Source: UBA2965 sp036526135 (GTDB lineage Bacteria; Pseudomonadota; Gammaproteobacteria; Pseudomonadales; Azotimanducaceae). Taken from it: a DNA stretch of 64,000 bases. The translations under genes were made by a program, and so were the position numbers. Where the stretch lies: positions 124,001 to 188,000 of the forward strand of contig DATCZA010000017.1 of the NCBI GenBank assembly GCA_036526135.1, written 5' to 3'. A model generated the notes under the pieces. That model was not told where the DNA came from and did no database searches. It was given only the letters and a program-made list of their open reading frames with translations. Shown here one piece after another: positions 33,305-41,384 of the stretch; the stretch's first letter is position 1, and the number at the start of each line of letters is the position of its first letter.

Positions 33305-34659
33305 CGGGCGATCACCTCCCTCAGGGCGGCCGCATAGCGGCCGATCTCGTCGTCCGTCCGCTTTTCTGTGGCGCAGACGAGCAGGTCGTGATTCATGCTC
33401 TCGTGATACGCGCCGAGCGCCACGCCGCCGAGTATCCCGCGCTCGAGCAGGCCGGCTACGACCTCGTCGGCCGGCCTGGGCAGCTGCAACACCCGCTCGT
33501 GAAAGAACGGCCCCTGATGCCGCGCCTCCACCCCGTCGATGGCGGTCAGGGCCTCCACCAGAGCGCGGGTATTGGCGTGGCAATGCTCGGCAATCCTGGC
33601 GAGCCCGACCGGCCCCAAGAGGCTCATGTGAATGGTGGCCGCCGTGACCAGCAAGCCCTGGTTCGTGCAGATGTTAGACGTGGCCTTGCCTCGGCGGATG
33701 TGCTGCTCCCTGGCCTGCAGGGTCAAAGTGAAGCCCGGCTTCCCCGTCAGGTCCTCCGTCCGACCGATCACCCTTCCCGGAAGCTGACGCACCAGGGCCG
33801 AGCGGCAACAGATGAAGCCGAACGCCGGCCCCCCCGAAGACATGGGCACGCCGAGCGGCTGGCCTTCGCCGCAGGCGATGTCGGCCCCGCTGCCCCCCCA
33901 CTCACCGGGAGGCTTCAGCACAGCCAGAGCCAGCGGGTTGACCACCGCGATCACGAGGCCCCCCCGCTCGGCCGCCCAATCCGTTAAGGCGTCGACGTCC
34001 TCGAGCATCCCGAAGAAGTTCGGCTGTTGCACCACCACCGCGCAGACCTCGTCCGGACCATCGGTCTCCAGGGCCTCGAGATCCACGCGGCCGTCGTGGT
34101 CCAGGGCCATGCCGACGAACTCCACGCTCTGATGCCGGCAGATGTTGCGGGCCGCGGCCGCGTAGTGCGGATGCAGGGAGTCCGGCAGCAGAACGGTTCG
34201 CGACCGGGCCTTCTTGTTGCTTCGCACCGCCATGAGCACGGCCTCCGCCAGGCCCGACGCGCCGTCGTAAACCGACGCGTTGGAGACGTCCAGACCCGTG
34301 AGCGCGGTCATCATCGACTGGTACTCGTAGATCAGCTGCAGCGTGCCCTGGCTCGCTTCCGCCTGATAGGGCGTGTACGCCGTCATGAACTCGCCGCGGC
34401 TCGTCAGATCCCAGACCGCCGCGGGAATGTGATGGTCGTAACTGCCCGCCCCGGCGAAGCAGACTACCGACTCGTCGAGCGCCGCGCGCGCGCCGAGCTT
34501 GCGCAGCATCTCCAGCTCGCTGGCCCCCGCGGGGACCGAGCTCAGCGCGCCTGCTCTCAAATTCTGAGGAATCTCGTCGAACAGGTCTTCCGTGCGGGCC
34601 ACGCCGATCTGGGACAGCATGACCTGCACTTCTTCCGCGGTGTGCGGTATGAAGGGCAT
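33301..34659 (-). CDS. gcvPA: Glycine dehydrogenase (decarboxylating) subunit 1
   Basis: N-terminal half of the glycine decarboxylase P-protein, 452 residues, pairing with GcvPB. Seen: MPFIPHTAEEVQVML, FAGAGSYDHHIPA, TAYTPYQAEASQGTLQ, NASVYDGASGLAEA and TSNICTNQGLL. It lacks the PLP lysine, which is on GcvPB. Preceded by gcvH with a 31-bp gap and coupled to gcvPB by a four-base overlap. Confidence 0.94.
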   Translation of the reverse strand: MPFIPHTAEEVQVMLSQIGVARTEDLFDEIPQNLRAGALSSVPAGASELEMLRKLGARAALDESVVCFAGAGSYDHHIPAAVWDLTSRGEFMTAYTPYQAEASQGTLQLIYEYQSMMTALTGLDVSNASVYDGASGLAEAVLMAVRSNKKARSRTVLLPDSLHPHYAAAARNICRHQSVEFVGMALDHDGRVDLEALETDGPDEVCAVVVQQPNFFGMLEDVDALTDWAAERGGLVIAVVNPLALAVLKPPGEWGGSGADIACGEGQPLGVPMSSGGPAFGFICCRSALVRQLPGRVIGRTEDLTGKPGFTLTLQAREQHIRRGKATSNICTNQGLLVTAATIHMSLLGPVGLARIAEHCHANTRALVEALTAIDGVEARHQGPFFHERVLQLPRPADEVVAGLLERGILGGVALGAYHESMNHDLLVCATEKRTDDEIGRYAAALREVIAR

Positions 34660-34690
34660 CGGGGGCTCCGTTTAGATGGGTATCAAGGAC

Positions 34691-35086
34691 TCAGTGCTCT
34701 TCGTTCTCGCATAGTTCGGCGTAGGCTTCCGAATCGAGCAGCTCGTCCAGCTCGGCAACGTCGTCCGGCTGTATCTTGAAGAACCAGCCGTCACCGTAGG
34801 GATCCTGGTTCACGGTCTCCGGGGCGTCGTCCAGCGCCTCGTTCACGGCAATGACGCTCCCGCTTACCGGCGCGTAGATGTCGGAGGCCGCCTTCACCGA
34901 CTCGACGACGCCCGCCTCGTCGCCGGCCGCAACCGGCTGACCCGGCTCCGGATGCTCCACGTAGACCACATCGCCAAGCGCATCCTGGGCGTGGTCGGAA
35001 ATCCCGACGGTGATGGTGCCGTCCTCCTCCAGCCGCGCCCACTCGTGGGTGCGCGCATATTTAAGCTCCTGTGGAACGTCGCTCAT
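34691..35086 (-). CDS. gcvH: Glycine cleavage system H protein
   Basis: Lipoyl carrier that shuttles the methylamine group between P, T and L proteins. 131 residues, the usual size. The lipoylated lysine lies in ESVKAASDIYAPVSG, with the typical GDVVYVEHPEPG before it and NQDPYGDGWFFKI after. Overlaps the gcvT stop by ATGA. No lpd (L protein) gene is present here, as expected because it is normally shared with other dehydrogenases. Confidence 0.97.
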   Translation of the reverse strand: MSDVPQELKYARTHEWARLEEDGTITVGISDHAQDALGDVVYVEHPEPGQPVAAGDEAGVVESVKAASDIYAPVSGSVIAVNEALDDAPETVNQDPYGDGWFFKIQPDDVAELDELLDSEAYAELCENEEH

Positions 35087-36150
35087 TCGAATACCTGCAA
35101 ACCATTACGCACAAAGGGAGGCCGGACGATTCGCGCCTGTTTCAGCCTTCCCCGCATTTCTACCTCGCACGGCCCCTTCGCGCCTTTCGGCACCCGCGCG
35201 AGCCCAATACTGTATCCCAACGTCGGGGAGAATATACCACTGGTGACGTGCCCATCACCGGCCGCGGTCACTACGCGGCACCCCCGCCGAATCACCCCCT
35301 TGTCCTCGAGCACGATACCGGTGAGCCTCTCCGCGATCCCGCGTGCGCGTTCGTCCTCGAGGGCCTGGCGGCCGATGAAGTTCCGTCCGGATGGCTCCCA
35401 GGCGATGGTCCAGGCCAGATTGGACACCAGGGGCGAGGTTTCATCGTCCATGTCCTGGCCGTAGAGGTTCAGGCCAGCCTCCAGGCGCAGAGTGTCGCGA
35501 GCCCCAAGCCCCGCTGGCTGAGCCCCGGACCCGATGAGCTCAAGCCAAAGCTGACGGGCGCGATCGCCCGGGGCCATGATCTCCAGACCGTCCTCCCCCG
35601 TGTACCCCGTTCGGGCAATCATCTCCTCCCCGCGCACGGCCGCGGTAAACGCCTTCAAGCCCCGGACCTCGAGGCTGTCAGGCAGGGACTGATACATCTC
35701 CACGGCCGCGGGGCCCTGGATGGCCAGCATGGCCAGGTCCCGCTCCAGAATGTTGACCGCTTCCTCGTTGTTGCCCGCGAGCCAGTTGAGCACCTTTTCT
35801 CCAGTGGCGGCATTGACCACTAGCCGGAAGTCGGCATCGCGGCGATAGACGATGAGGTCGTCGATCACCCCGCCTGCCGGATTGAGCAGCACCCCGTACA
35901 GCGCCTGACCGGGCGCTTCCAGCCTGGCAACGTCGTTGGCCACCAGCCGCTGGAGGAAGTCGAGACTGCGGGCACCGCTGACATCCACGATGGTCATGTG
36001 GGAGACGTCGAACAGGCCAACGTGCCGACGCACGGCGTGATGCTCATCCAGCTGGGATCCGTAATGGAGCGGCATTTCCCAGCCGGCGAAGTCGACCATC
36101 TTCGCGCCCAGCCCGACATGCAGCTCATATAGCGGGGTTCGCCGCGTCAT
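35083..36150 (-). CDS. gcvT: Aminomethyltransferase (glycine cleavage T protein)
   Basis: Transfers the methylene group from the H-protein intermediate to tetrahydrofolate, releasing ammonia. 355 residues from the ATG at 36150 (MTRRTPLYELHVGLGAKMVDFAGWEMP). Also seen: LFDVSHM, RTGYTGEDGLEI and the catalytic aspartate region ARDTLRLEAGLNLYG. First gene of the gcv transcript or a continuation of ygfB-pepP-ubi, only 88 bp after the ubiquinone hydroxylase stop. I see no glycine riboswitch in that short gap. Confidence 0.95.
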   Translation of the reverse strand: MTRRTPLYELHVGLGAKMVDFAGWEMPLHYGSQLDEHHAVRRHVGLFDVSHMTIVDVSGARSLDFLQRLVANDVARLEAPGQALYGVLLNPAGGVIDDLIVYRRDADFRLVVNAATGEKVLNWLAGNNEEAVNILERDLAMLAIQGPAAVEMYQSLPDSLEVRGLKAFTAAVRGEEMIARTGYTGEDGLEIMAPGDRARQLWLELIGSGAQPAGLGARDTLRLEAGLNLYGQDMDDETSPLVSNLAWTIAWEPSGRNFIGRQALEDERARGIAERLTGIVLEDKGVIRRGCRVVTAAGDGHVTSGIFSPTLGYSIGLARVPKGAKGPCEVEMRGRLKQARIVRPPFVRNGLQVFE

Positions 36151-36238
36151 GCTCAGACCACCATTGGAAAAACGCACCACATTGTATGCGATGACGCATG
36201 GGATGACGCGAACCGGGTGGCCCCGGAAACGGTGGGCG

Positions 36239-37420
36239 TCACCACCTTCTGGCGAGCGGCCCGACCCCCAAAGCCTCTCTCATGATCTGTGCTTTCAAAG
36301 GCTGTGCACGGTCGAGCCATCCAACGCCCGTGTTCCGAACCCAGCTGGCCAACGGGCCGTCCGCAGAATAGGCGCGCCGGAAGCCGGACATCAGCGCCAG
36401 CACCATCTGGGATCGTAGCCGTCGCTGCCGCGCAAAGCGCCGCCAGATTCCCGGCGCTCCCGGGTCCTGATCGCCGCCTATCCCGGCGAGTTCGGCCAGC
36501 AGATCGCGCACGTCCTCGAAGCCGATGTTCGCGCCCATGCCCGCGAGGGGGTGCACGACCCTGGCGGCGTCGCCAATCAGCAGCACCCTGTGGTGGGGAT
36601 TGAAGGTCGACACCAGCGTCTGCGCCAGGGGAAACACGACCCGGGCATCCACCGCTTCCACCTTTCCAAATCGTGCTTCCAGACACCGCTCCAGCTCGAG
36701 GCAGAAGTCGCCGTCGGGCTCTTTCGCACGCCGCTCGGCCTCCTCCGCGGGCTGCGACCAGACCACGGATGAAAGGTGGGCGTCCGCCGTCGGCAGCAGC
36801 GCAAGCGGGCCCTCGAGCAGGAATCGCTGCAGGCAGGTGCCCTCATGCTCTTGCTCGGTGCGCACCACCGTGGCGAGGGCATGATGACCGGTGGGAGCTT
36901 CTTCGGCGGGCACCGCGAGCAGCTCCCGCACCCTGGAACGTGCACCGTCAGCGGCCACCACCAGGCGCGCCCGGATATCTCCGCGGTCGGTTTCCAAGAC
37001 GGCGCCCGAAGCCGCCAGGCGCAAGCTCGCCAGATCCGCGCCGACCTCCAGCCGGACGTTCCGGTGCCGCTGCAGCAGATCCCAGAGCGAGCGCACGACC
37101 TGGCTCGATTCCAGGATCCAGCCGAGCTCGGCCCGGCCTACCTCTGCCGCGTCGAAGTGCATGCCGCGAGTGCCTCGCTCTTCCCATACCTCCATGCGTT
37201 GGTAAGCAGCCGGCTCGAGCGATGACCACACACCGACGGCTTCCAGAAGCTCGCGGGACGCTGGCGATACGGCCACGTTGCGGATGTCGACGCCCAGCCT
37301 GCCCCGCTGCCTTTCCGGCTCGCGCCGTTCGAGCACCGTGACCCGTCGTCCCCCATCGGCGACGCCGAGGGCGGCCAGCGCTCCGATCAGCCCACCGCCC
37401 ACCACGACCACGTCAGCCAT
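36239..37420 (-). CDS. UbiH/UbiI-family ubiquinone biosynthesis flavin hydroxylase
   Basis: FAD-dependent ring hydroxylase of ubiquinone synthesis. 393 residues from the ATG at 37420, overlapping the pepP stop by eight bases. Seen: the N-terminal dinucleotide fold VVVVGGGLIGALAA, the middle VVAADGARSRVRELL (DG motif) and the C-terminal LIGDAARVVHPLAGMGANIGFEDV. E. coli has two related genes here (ubiH, ubiI); this genome shows one, so the exact ring position cannot be assigned. Confidence 0.9.
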   Translation of the reverse strand: MADVVVVGGGLIGALAALGVADGGRRVTVLERREPERQRGRLGVDIRNVAVSPASRELLEAVGVWSSLEPAAYQRMEVWEERGTRGMHFDAAEVGRAELGWILESSQVVRSLWDLLQRHRNVRLEVGADLASLRLAASGAVLETDRGDIRARLVVAADGARSRVRELLAVPAEEAPTGHHALATVVRTEQEHEGTCLQRFLLEGPLALLPTADAHLSSVVWSQPAEEAERRAKEPDGDFCLELERCLEARFGKVEAVDARVVFPLAQTLVSTFNPHHRVLLIGDAARVVHPLAGMGANIGFEDVRDLLAELAGIGGDQDPGAPGIWRRFARQRRLRSQMVLALMSGFRRAYSADGPLASWVRNTGVGWLDRAQPLKAQIMREALGVGPLARRW

Positions 37421-38741
37421 CGGCGCCCCCACGCATCAGCCGCTCGATGTCGTCCACCGACTTGGGGGCCGACGCCGAAAGCACTTCATGGCCCTGCCTG
37501 GTGATGGCCACGTCGTCTTCCACACGAATGCCCACGCCGCGCCACCGCGGCGCCAAGTGTCGGGTAGAGTCGTCGGCCGGGATGTAGATGCCGGGCTCCA
37601 CGGTGAGCACCATGCCCGGCTCCAGCGGCCGCCAGGCACCTTCGACCCGGTAGTCGCCCACGTCGTGGACGTCGCTGCCCAGCCAGTGAGACGAGTTGTG
37701 GGGACAGAATTCACGATAGCGTTCGCTCTGGAGAATCTCCTCCACATCGCCTTGTATGAGATTCAGCTCGATGAGCCCCTCCACCATGACCTTGAGCGCC
37801 GTAGAGTGAGGCTCGATGAACGTCGCACCGGGGCGACAGGCCTCGATGCCCTGACGATTGGCTTCGAGGACGACCTCGTAGAGAGCCCGCTGGGCAGCAG
37901 AAAACTTACCGGCAACGGGAAACGTGCGGGTTACGTCCGAGGCGTAGTGCTGATACTCGCAGCCGGCGTCGATGAGAACGAGATCGCCCTTCTTCAGCAC
38001 GTCGTGGTTGTCCACGTAGTGCAGAACGCAGGCGTTCGCGCCGGCCCCCACGATGCTCGGATAGGCCGGGCTGCGAGCACCGTTGACCATGAACTCGTGC
38101 AGCAGCTCGGCTTCCAGCTGCGTCTCGGTCATTCCGGGCCGACAGGCCGCCATGGCGCGGCGATGGGCGGAGCAGGTGATACGGGCCGCCTCCCGCATCG
38201 CCCTGAGCTCGGCGGCCGATTTGTAGAGACGCTGCTCGTGCAGCAGATGCTTGAGCGCGACGAACTCACCCGGCGGAATGGCCCCGCCCGCTTCCCGCGC
38301 GCGGATGCCGGCGACCCAGTGCATCAGGCGGTTGTCGAACTCCGGGTATTCGCCCAGGGTGATGTAGATCCGCTCCCGTCCCTCGAGCATGCCGGGCAGA
38401 ATCTCCTCCAGGTCGTTGACGGGGAAAGCGTCGTCCACGCCAATGCGCTCCGCGGCGCGCTCGGGCCCTACCCGCTCGCCGTCGTAGCGCTCGGCGCGCG
38501 CCTCGCGCTCTCTGCAGAAGAGGATGACCTGACCGTGCGCACGCCCGGGCGCCAGCACCAGAACGGCGTCGGGCTCCGCAAAGCCCGTCAGATAGTAGAA
38601 GTCACTGTCCTGGCGGAACGGATACTCCGTGTTGCGGTTACGGAAACGCTGGCCGGCCGCCGGCAGAACGGCGATGGACCCTTCGTCCATCAGGCTCATG
38701 AGGCGCTGACGGCGGCGCCGGTACTCCGCAGCGGCAATCAC
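37413..38741 (-). CDS. pepP: Xaa-Pro aminopeptidase
   Basis: Dinuclear metallopeptidase (M24B) removing N-terminal residues before proline. 442 residues, close to the 441 of E. coli PepP. Metal ligands of the pita-bread fold are seen in LIDAGCE, SDVTRTFP, HNSSHWLG, VEPGIYI and RVEDDVAI. The N-terminal domain starts MIAAAEYRRRRQRLM. Coupled to ygfB upstream by ATGA and to the ubiquinone hydroxylase downstream by an eight-base overlap. Confidence 0.96.
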   Translation of the reverse strand: MIAAAEYRRRRQRLMSLMDEGSIAVLPAAGQRFRNRNTEYPFRQDSDFYYLTGFAEPDAVLVLAPGRAHGQVILFCREREARAERYDGERVGPERAAERIGVDDAFPVNDLEEILPGMLEGRERIYITLGEYPEFDNRLMHWVAGIRAREAGGAIPPGEFVALKHLLHEQRLYKSAAELRAMREAARITCSAHRRAMAACRPGMTETQLEAELLHEFMVNGARSPAYPSIVGAGANACVLHYVDNHDVLKKGDLVLIDAGCEYQHYASDVTRTFPVAGKFSAAQRALYEVVLEANRQGIEACRPGATFIEPHSTALKVMVEGLIELNLIQGDVEEILQSERYREFCPHNSSHWLGSDVHDVGDYRVEGAWRPLEPGMVLTVEPGIYIPADDSTRHLAPRWRGVGIRVEDDVAITRQGHEVLSASAPKSVDDIERLMRGGADG

Positions 38742-39280
38742 GGCCGCGCCGTCTCTTCAGGCGCGTCGCCACCCAGGAGGGTGCGCAGAAGCAACGCGCC
38801 GACCTTCACGTACTCGTGCACCTCGGCATAGTCCCTCTCCGCGGATTCCGGATCCTCCCCGTCGCCGGCCTCCGAGCCGTCAACGTTGGCGATATAGGTG
38901 AAGTCGCCGATGATTTCCCGGGCCTCCTCCGGAATCTGCTCTTCTCCGAGTTCCTGAAATCGGGATCCTGAAGCAAAGCCGGCCAGGAACGCGCCGCACC
39001 ATTCGCCCAGCGCTTCCAGGCGCAGCGCCAGGTCCACATGGTCGTCCGGGAGGAGCGGAGCAAAGCTGAGATCCTCGGCGTGGAGCGCGTCCACGGCGGC
39101 GTTAACAAATTCTCCAACGGAGTGTTCGTCCCGAAGGGCCTCGATGCCCACCAGCTCGACGAGAGAGCCCAGCTCGATTCCCCCCTCGGAGGCGACTGCC
39201 AGCCCGCACACGGCGCCGTGGATCTCGGCAACCGAAAGAGATTCCACCGCACCAAGTGCGAGCGCCGTCAGGTCCGCCAT
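38738..39280 (-). CDS. ygfB: UPF0149 family protein YgfB
   Basis: 180 residues, acidic and helical, with the YgfB/YecA-like elements HGAVCGLAVAS, LRLEALGEWCGAFLAGFAS and EEAREIIGDFTYIA. In P. aeruginosa YgfB represses AlpA-dependent expression; it is otherwise uncharacterised. Head of the conserved ygfB-pepP-ubiH cluster and divergent from the cell-division gene pair at 39.4-39.9 kb. Confidence 0.9.
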   Translation of the reverse strand: MADLTALALGAVESLSVAEIHGAVCGLAVASEGGIELGSLVELVGIEALRDEHSVGEFVNAAVDALHAEDLSFAPLLPDDHVDLALRLEALGEWCGAFLAGFASGSRFQELGEEQIPEEAREIIGDFTYIANVDGSEAGDGEDPESAERDYAEVHEYVKVGALLLRTLLGGDAPEETARP

Positions 39281-39401
39281 GTCGCCTATCGAGCTTCGTG
39301 CCCCGGGATAGGCCTAATGCTAGCAGAAGTTACATGCTTCACATGCCAGCCCATTCAGGCGACACTATCCTGCGATAAGCAGAATACGCGTGAAGCCTGG
39401 C

Positions 39402-39608
39402 ATGGCCGACACAGAATGGACGGCGCTCGAGAGCAAAGTGGATGAGCTCATAGAGCTATGCAGCGTGCTGACCAAGGAGAATCGGGCGCTGCGAGCACAA
39501 CAGCAGAACTGGACCACGGAGCGGGCGAAGCTCATTGAGAAAAACGAGCTGGCCAAAGCCCGGGTCGAATCGATGATCACCCGACTGAAGGCGCTCGAGC
39601 AGGATTAG
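39402..39608 (+). CDS. TIGR02449 family small coiled-coil protein (ZapB-like)
   Basis: 68 residues. Almost one continuous coiled coil: ALESKVDELIELCSVLTKENRALRA then RAKLIEKNELAKARVESMITRLKALEQD. It matches the TIGR02449 family that precedes zapA in many gammaproteobacteria, so it is likely linked to cell division. The ATG at 39402 is preferred; a GTG at 39390 would add MKPG. The zapA start follows 13 bp after the stop. Confidence 0.82.
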   Translation: MADTEWTALESKVDELIELCSVLTKENRALRAQQQNWTTERAKLIEKNELAKARVESMITRLKALEQD

Positions 39609-39621
39609 CGAAGCAGGGGAC

Positions 39622-39936
39622 ATGAGCGAAGAAGCCACCACCGTAAGCGTGAAGATCCTCGACAAGGAGTATCAGGTCAGCTGTCCCGCCGAAGAGGTGG
39701 ACGCGCTCTCGAGGTCTGCCCGCTACCTTGACGAGCAGATGCGTTCCATACGCGAGTCCGGCAAGATTTTCGGGATGGACCGGATCGCCGTGATGGCCGC
39801 GCTGAACATCGCCAACGAGTTCATCAACAGCTCCAAGTCTTTGGAATCCACTCACGGCGTCGTCAGCCAGAAGGTGACCGAGCTCACCGAGCGGGTCGGC
39901 CGCGCGCTCTCGGAACAGAAACAGCTGAACCTTTAA
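39622..39936 (+). CDS. zapA: Cell division protein ZapA
   Basis: Bundles and stabilises FtsZ filaments. 104 residues: N-terminal globular head (VSVKILDKEYQVSCPAEEVDAL), MALNIANEF-type central helix (AVMAALNIANEFI) and C-terminal coiled coil to EQKQLNL. Directly upstream of the 6S RNA gene, the classic zapA-ssrS-fau order. Confidence 0.94.
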   Translation: MSEEATTVSVKILDKEYQVSCPAEEVDALSRSARYLDEQMRSIRESGKIFGMDRIAVMAALNIANEFINSSKSLESTHGVVSQKVTELTERVGRALSEQKQLNL

Positions 39937-39974
39937 CGGTTTCACAGTTCTCGATCGTGACCGGTTGTCAACCC

Positions 39975-40002
39975 GTGGCAACGACGTCAATTGGGCTATA
40001 CT
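39975..40002 (+). promoter_or_regulatory. 6S RNA promoter
   Basis: TATACT (39997-40002) lies seven to eight bases before the 6S RNA start. The -35 is weak: GTGGCA (39975-39980) at 16-bp spacing. Confidence 0.5.
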
Positions 40003-40008
40003 CCGTGC

Positions 40009-40218
40009 TGTCTCCTGGAATGTTCGCCAGTTGGTGTCGTCCTTGAGCCGTTAGATAAACTATAGGAGACCTCGGCGCTGACGCCGGTGAGCCTGTCCGA
40101 TACCGCCCGCGGTTATCCAAACGGTGGTGCAGATCGGGAAGCCTTAGACGTCGCCCGGGTCCCCGCCTTGAACCACAACGGTTCAGGGCAAACCAAACAG
40201 CGGCATTTTCGGGAGACT
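40009..40218 (+). ncRNA. ssrS: 6S RNA
   Basis: About 210 nt between zapA and fau, the conserved location. The ends pair: GTCTCC (40010-40015) with GGAGAC (40212-40217). Inside are the familiar gammaproteobacterial blocks: CGCCAGTTGGTGTCGTCC followed by TTGAGCCG near the 5' side, GAAGCCTTA near 40139, CCTTGAACC and GGTTCAGGGC forming a hairpin, and AGCGGCATTTTCGGGAG at the end. It folds into an open-promoter mimic that binds sigma-70 RNA polymerase in stationary phase. Exact ends are estimated. Confidence 0.9.
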
Positions 40219-40240
40219 CTTTCCAACCCGGTTCCCTGCC

Positions 40241-40825
40241 ATGACCAGCACCCTCGAACGTCAGGAACTTCGCCGTTTCTTCCGTGAGCGCAGGCGGGCC
40301 CTCGGCTCTCATCAGCAGCGAGAGCACGCGCTCCGGGTAGCCCGACACCTGCTCAACAACCCCGTGTCATGGCGCAGCAGGCGAATCGGCGCGTACTGGG
40401 CCAACGATGGAGAAGTGAGCCTCGCGCCCCTGCTCGGCGAGCTGGAGTACCGAAACCGCCAGCTCGCTCTGCCGGTAGTCAGCACCGCAGGGAGAATGGC
40501 CTTTTACCGTTACCATAGGGCCGCGCCCATGCTGGTGAACCGCTACGGGATTCCCGAGCCGGGCCCCGGCTCGGCTTTCGTGGACGGCAGAAGCCTGGAC
40601 CTGATCCTTCTCCCGCTGGTCGCCTTCGACGAGTACGGTGTTCGCCTGGGCATGGGTGCGGGCTACTACGACCGGTTCCTGGGCGCGCTGCCCGAACCGC
40701 TTCGGCCCCGGATCGTCGGCATCGCCCACGAAGTGCAGCGAAGCGCCGACCCGCTGCCGTTCCAGGACTGGGACATCCCTCTGGACGGCATCGTGACCGA
40801 GCGCGGCTGGCAAGCGTTCACCTGA
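40241..40825 (+). CDS. fau: 5-formyltetrahydrofolate cyclo-ligase
   Basis: Converts 5-formyl-THF to 5,10-methenyl-THF with ATP. 194 residues. Seen: RRFFRERRRALG at the N-terminus, a GAYWANDGEVSLAPLL segment and the C-terminal LPLVAFDEYGVRLGMGAGYYDRFL, the family signature. Follows 6S RNA closely and may be read from the same promoter by readthrough, as in E. coli ssrS-ygfA. def follows after 19 bp. Confidence 0.95.
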   Translation: MTSTLERQELRRFFRERRRALGSHQQREHALRVARHLLNNPVSWRSRRIGAYWANDGEVSLAPLLGELEYRNRQLALPVVSTAGRMAFYRYHRAAPMLVNRYGIPEPGPGSAFVDGRSLDLILLPLVAFDEYGVRLGMGAGYYDRFLGALPEPLRPRIVGIAHEVQRSADPLPFQDWDIPLDGIVTERGWQAFT

Positions 40826-40844
40826 CCCCGTATCGTCTCCGCCC

Positions 40845-41378
40845 ATGGCCGTTCGCAAAATCATCCGCATGGGACACCCCACCCTCCGAAGGGTCGCCAG
40901 GCCGCTGGCCGGCGAAGAGATCCGCAGCGAGGCGGTGGGCCGTCTGATCGGCGACATGATCGACACCCTTCACGACTACGGCGGCATAGGTCTCGCGGCC
41001 CCGCAGATCAACGAGTCCGTGCGGCTGGCCATCATCGAGATTCCCGGCGGCCCCACCCGCTACGGCGAGATCCCCGCTCTGCCGCTGACGGTGTTCATCA
41101 ACCCGTCCGTGGAGGTCGTGGATCCTGCCACCGCGGGCTACTGGGAGGGGTGCCTGTCGGTTCCGGGGCTGCGAGGATTCGTGGAACGGCCCCAGCATGT
41201 TCGCGTGAACGCGCTCGACCAGGAGGGCAAACCGCTCGATCTGGAGCTGAAAGGGTTCCTCGCCACGGTGTTTCAGCACGAGTTCGACCATCTGGACGGT
41301 CGGTTGTACGTGGACCATCTCAAGGATCCAGCCCTGCTGGCATTCGACGAGGAGTTCGAGCGCTATCTGGCCGAGTAA
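40845..41378 (+). CDS. def: Peptide deformylase
   Basis: Removes the formyl group from nascent proteins; iron or zinc metalloenzyme. 177 residues with all three motifs: GGIGLAAPQ, EGCLSVPG and QHEFDHLDG. The gene is beside fau and not the usual fmt, so the genome may hold a second def. C-terminal tail extends past the third motif by about 30 residues as in type I enzymes. Confidence 0.95.
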   Translation: MAVRKIIRMGHPTLRRVARPLAGEEIRSEAVGRLIGDMIDTLHDYGGIGLAAPQINESVRLAIIEIPGGPTRYGEIPALPLTVFINPSVEVVDPATAGYWEGCLSVPGLRGFVERPQHVRVNALDQEGKPLDLELKGFLATVFQHEFDHLDGRLYVDHLKDPALLAFDEEFERYLAE

Positions 41379-41384
41379 CGGCCC

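Noticed and set aside
36151..36238. Glycine riboswitch before gcvT
   Set aside because: The gap is under 90 bp and shows neither aptamer core; too short for a tandem riboswitch.
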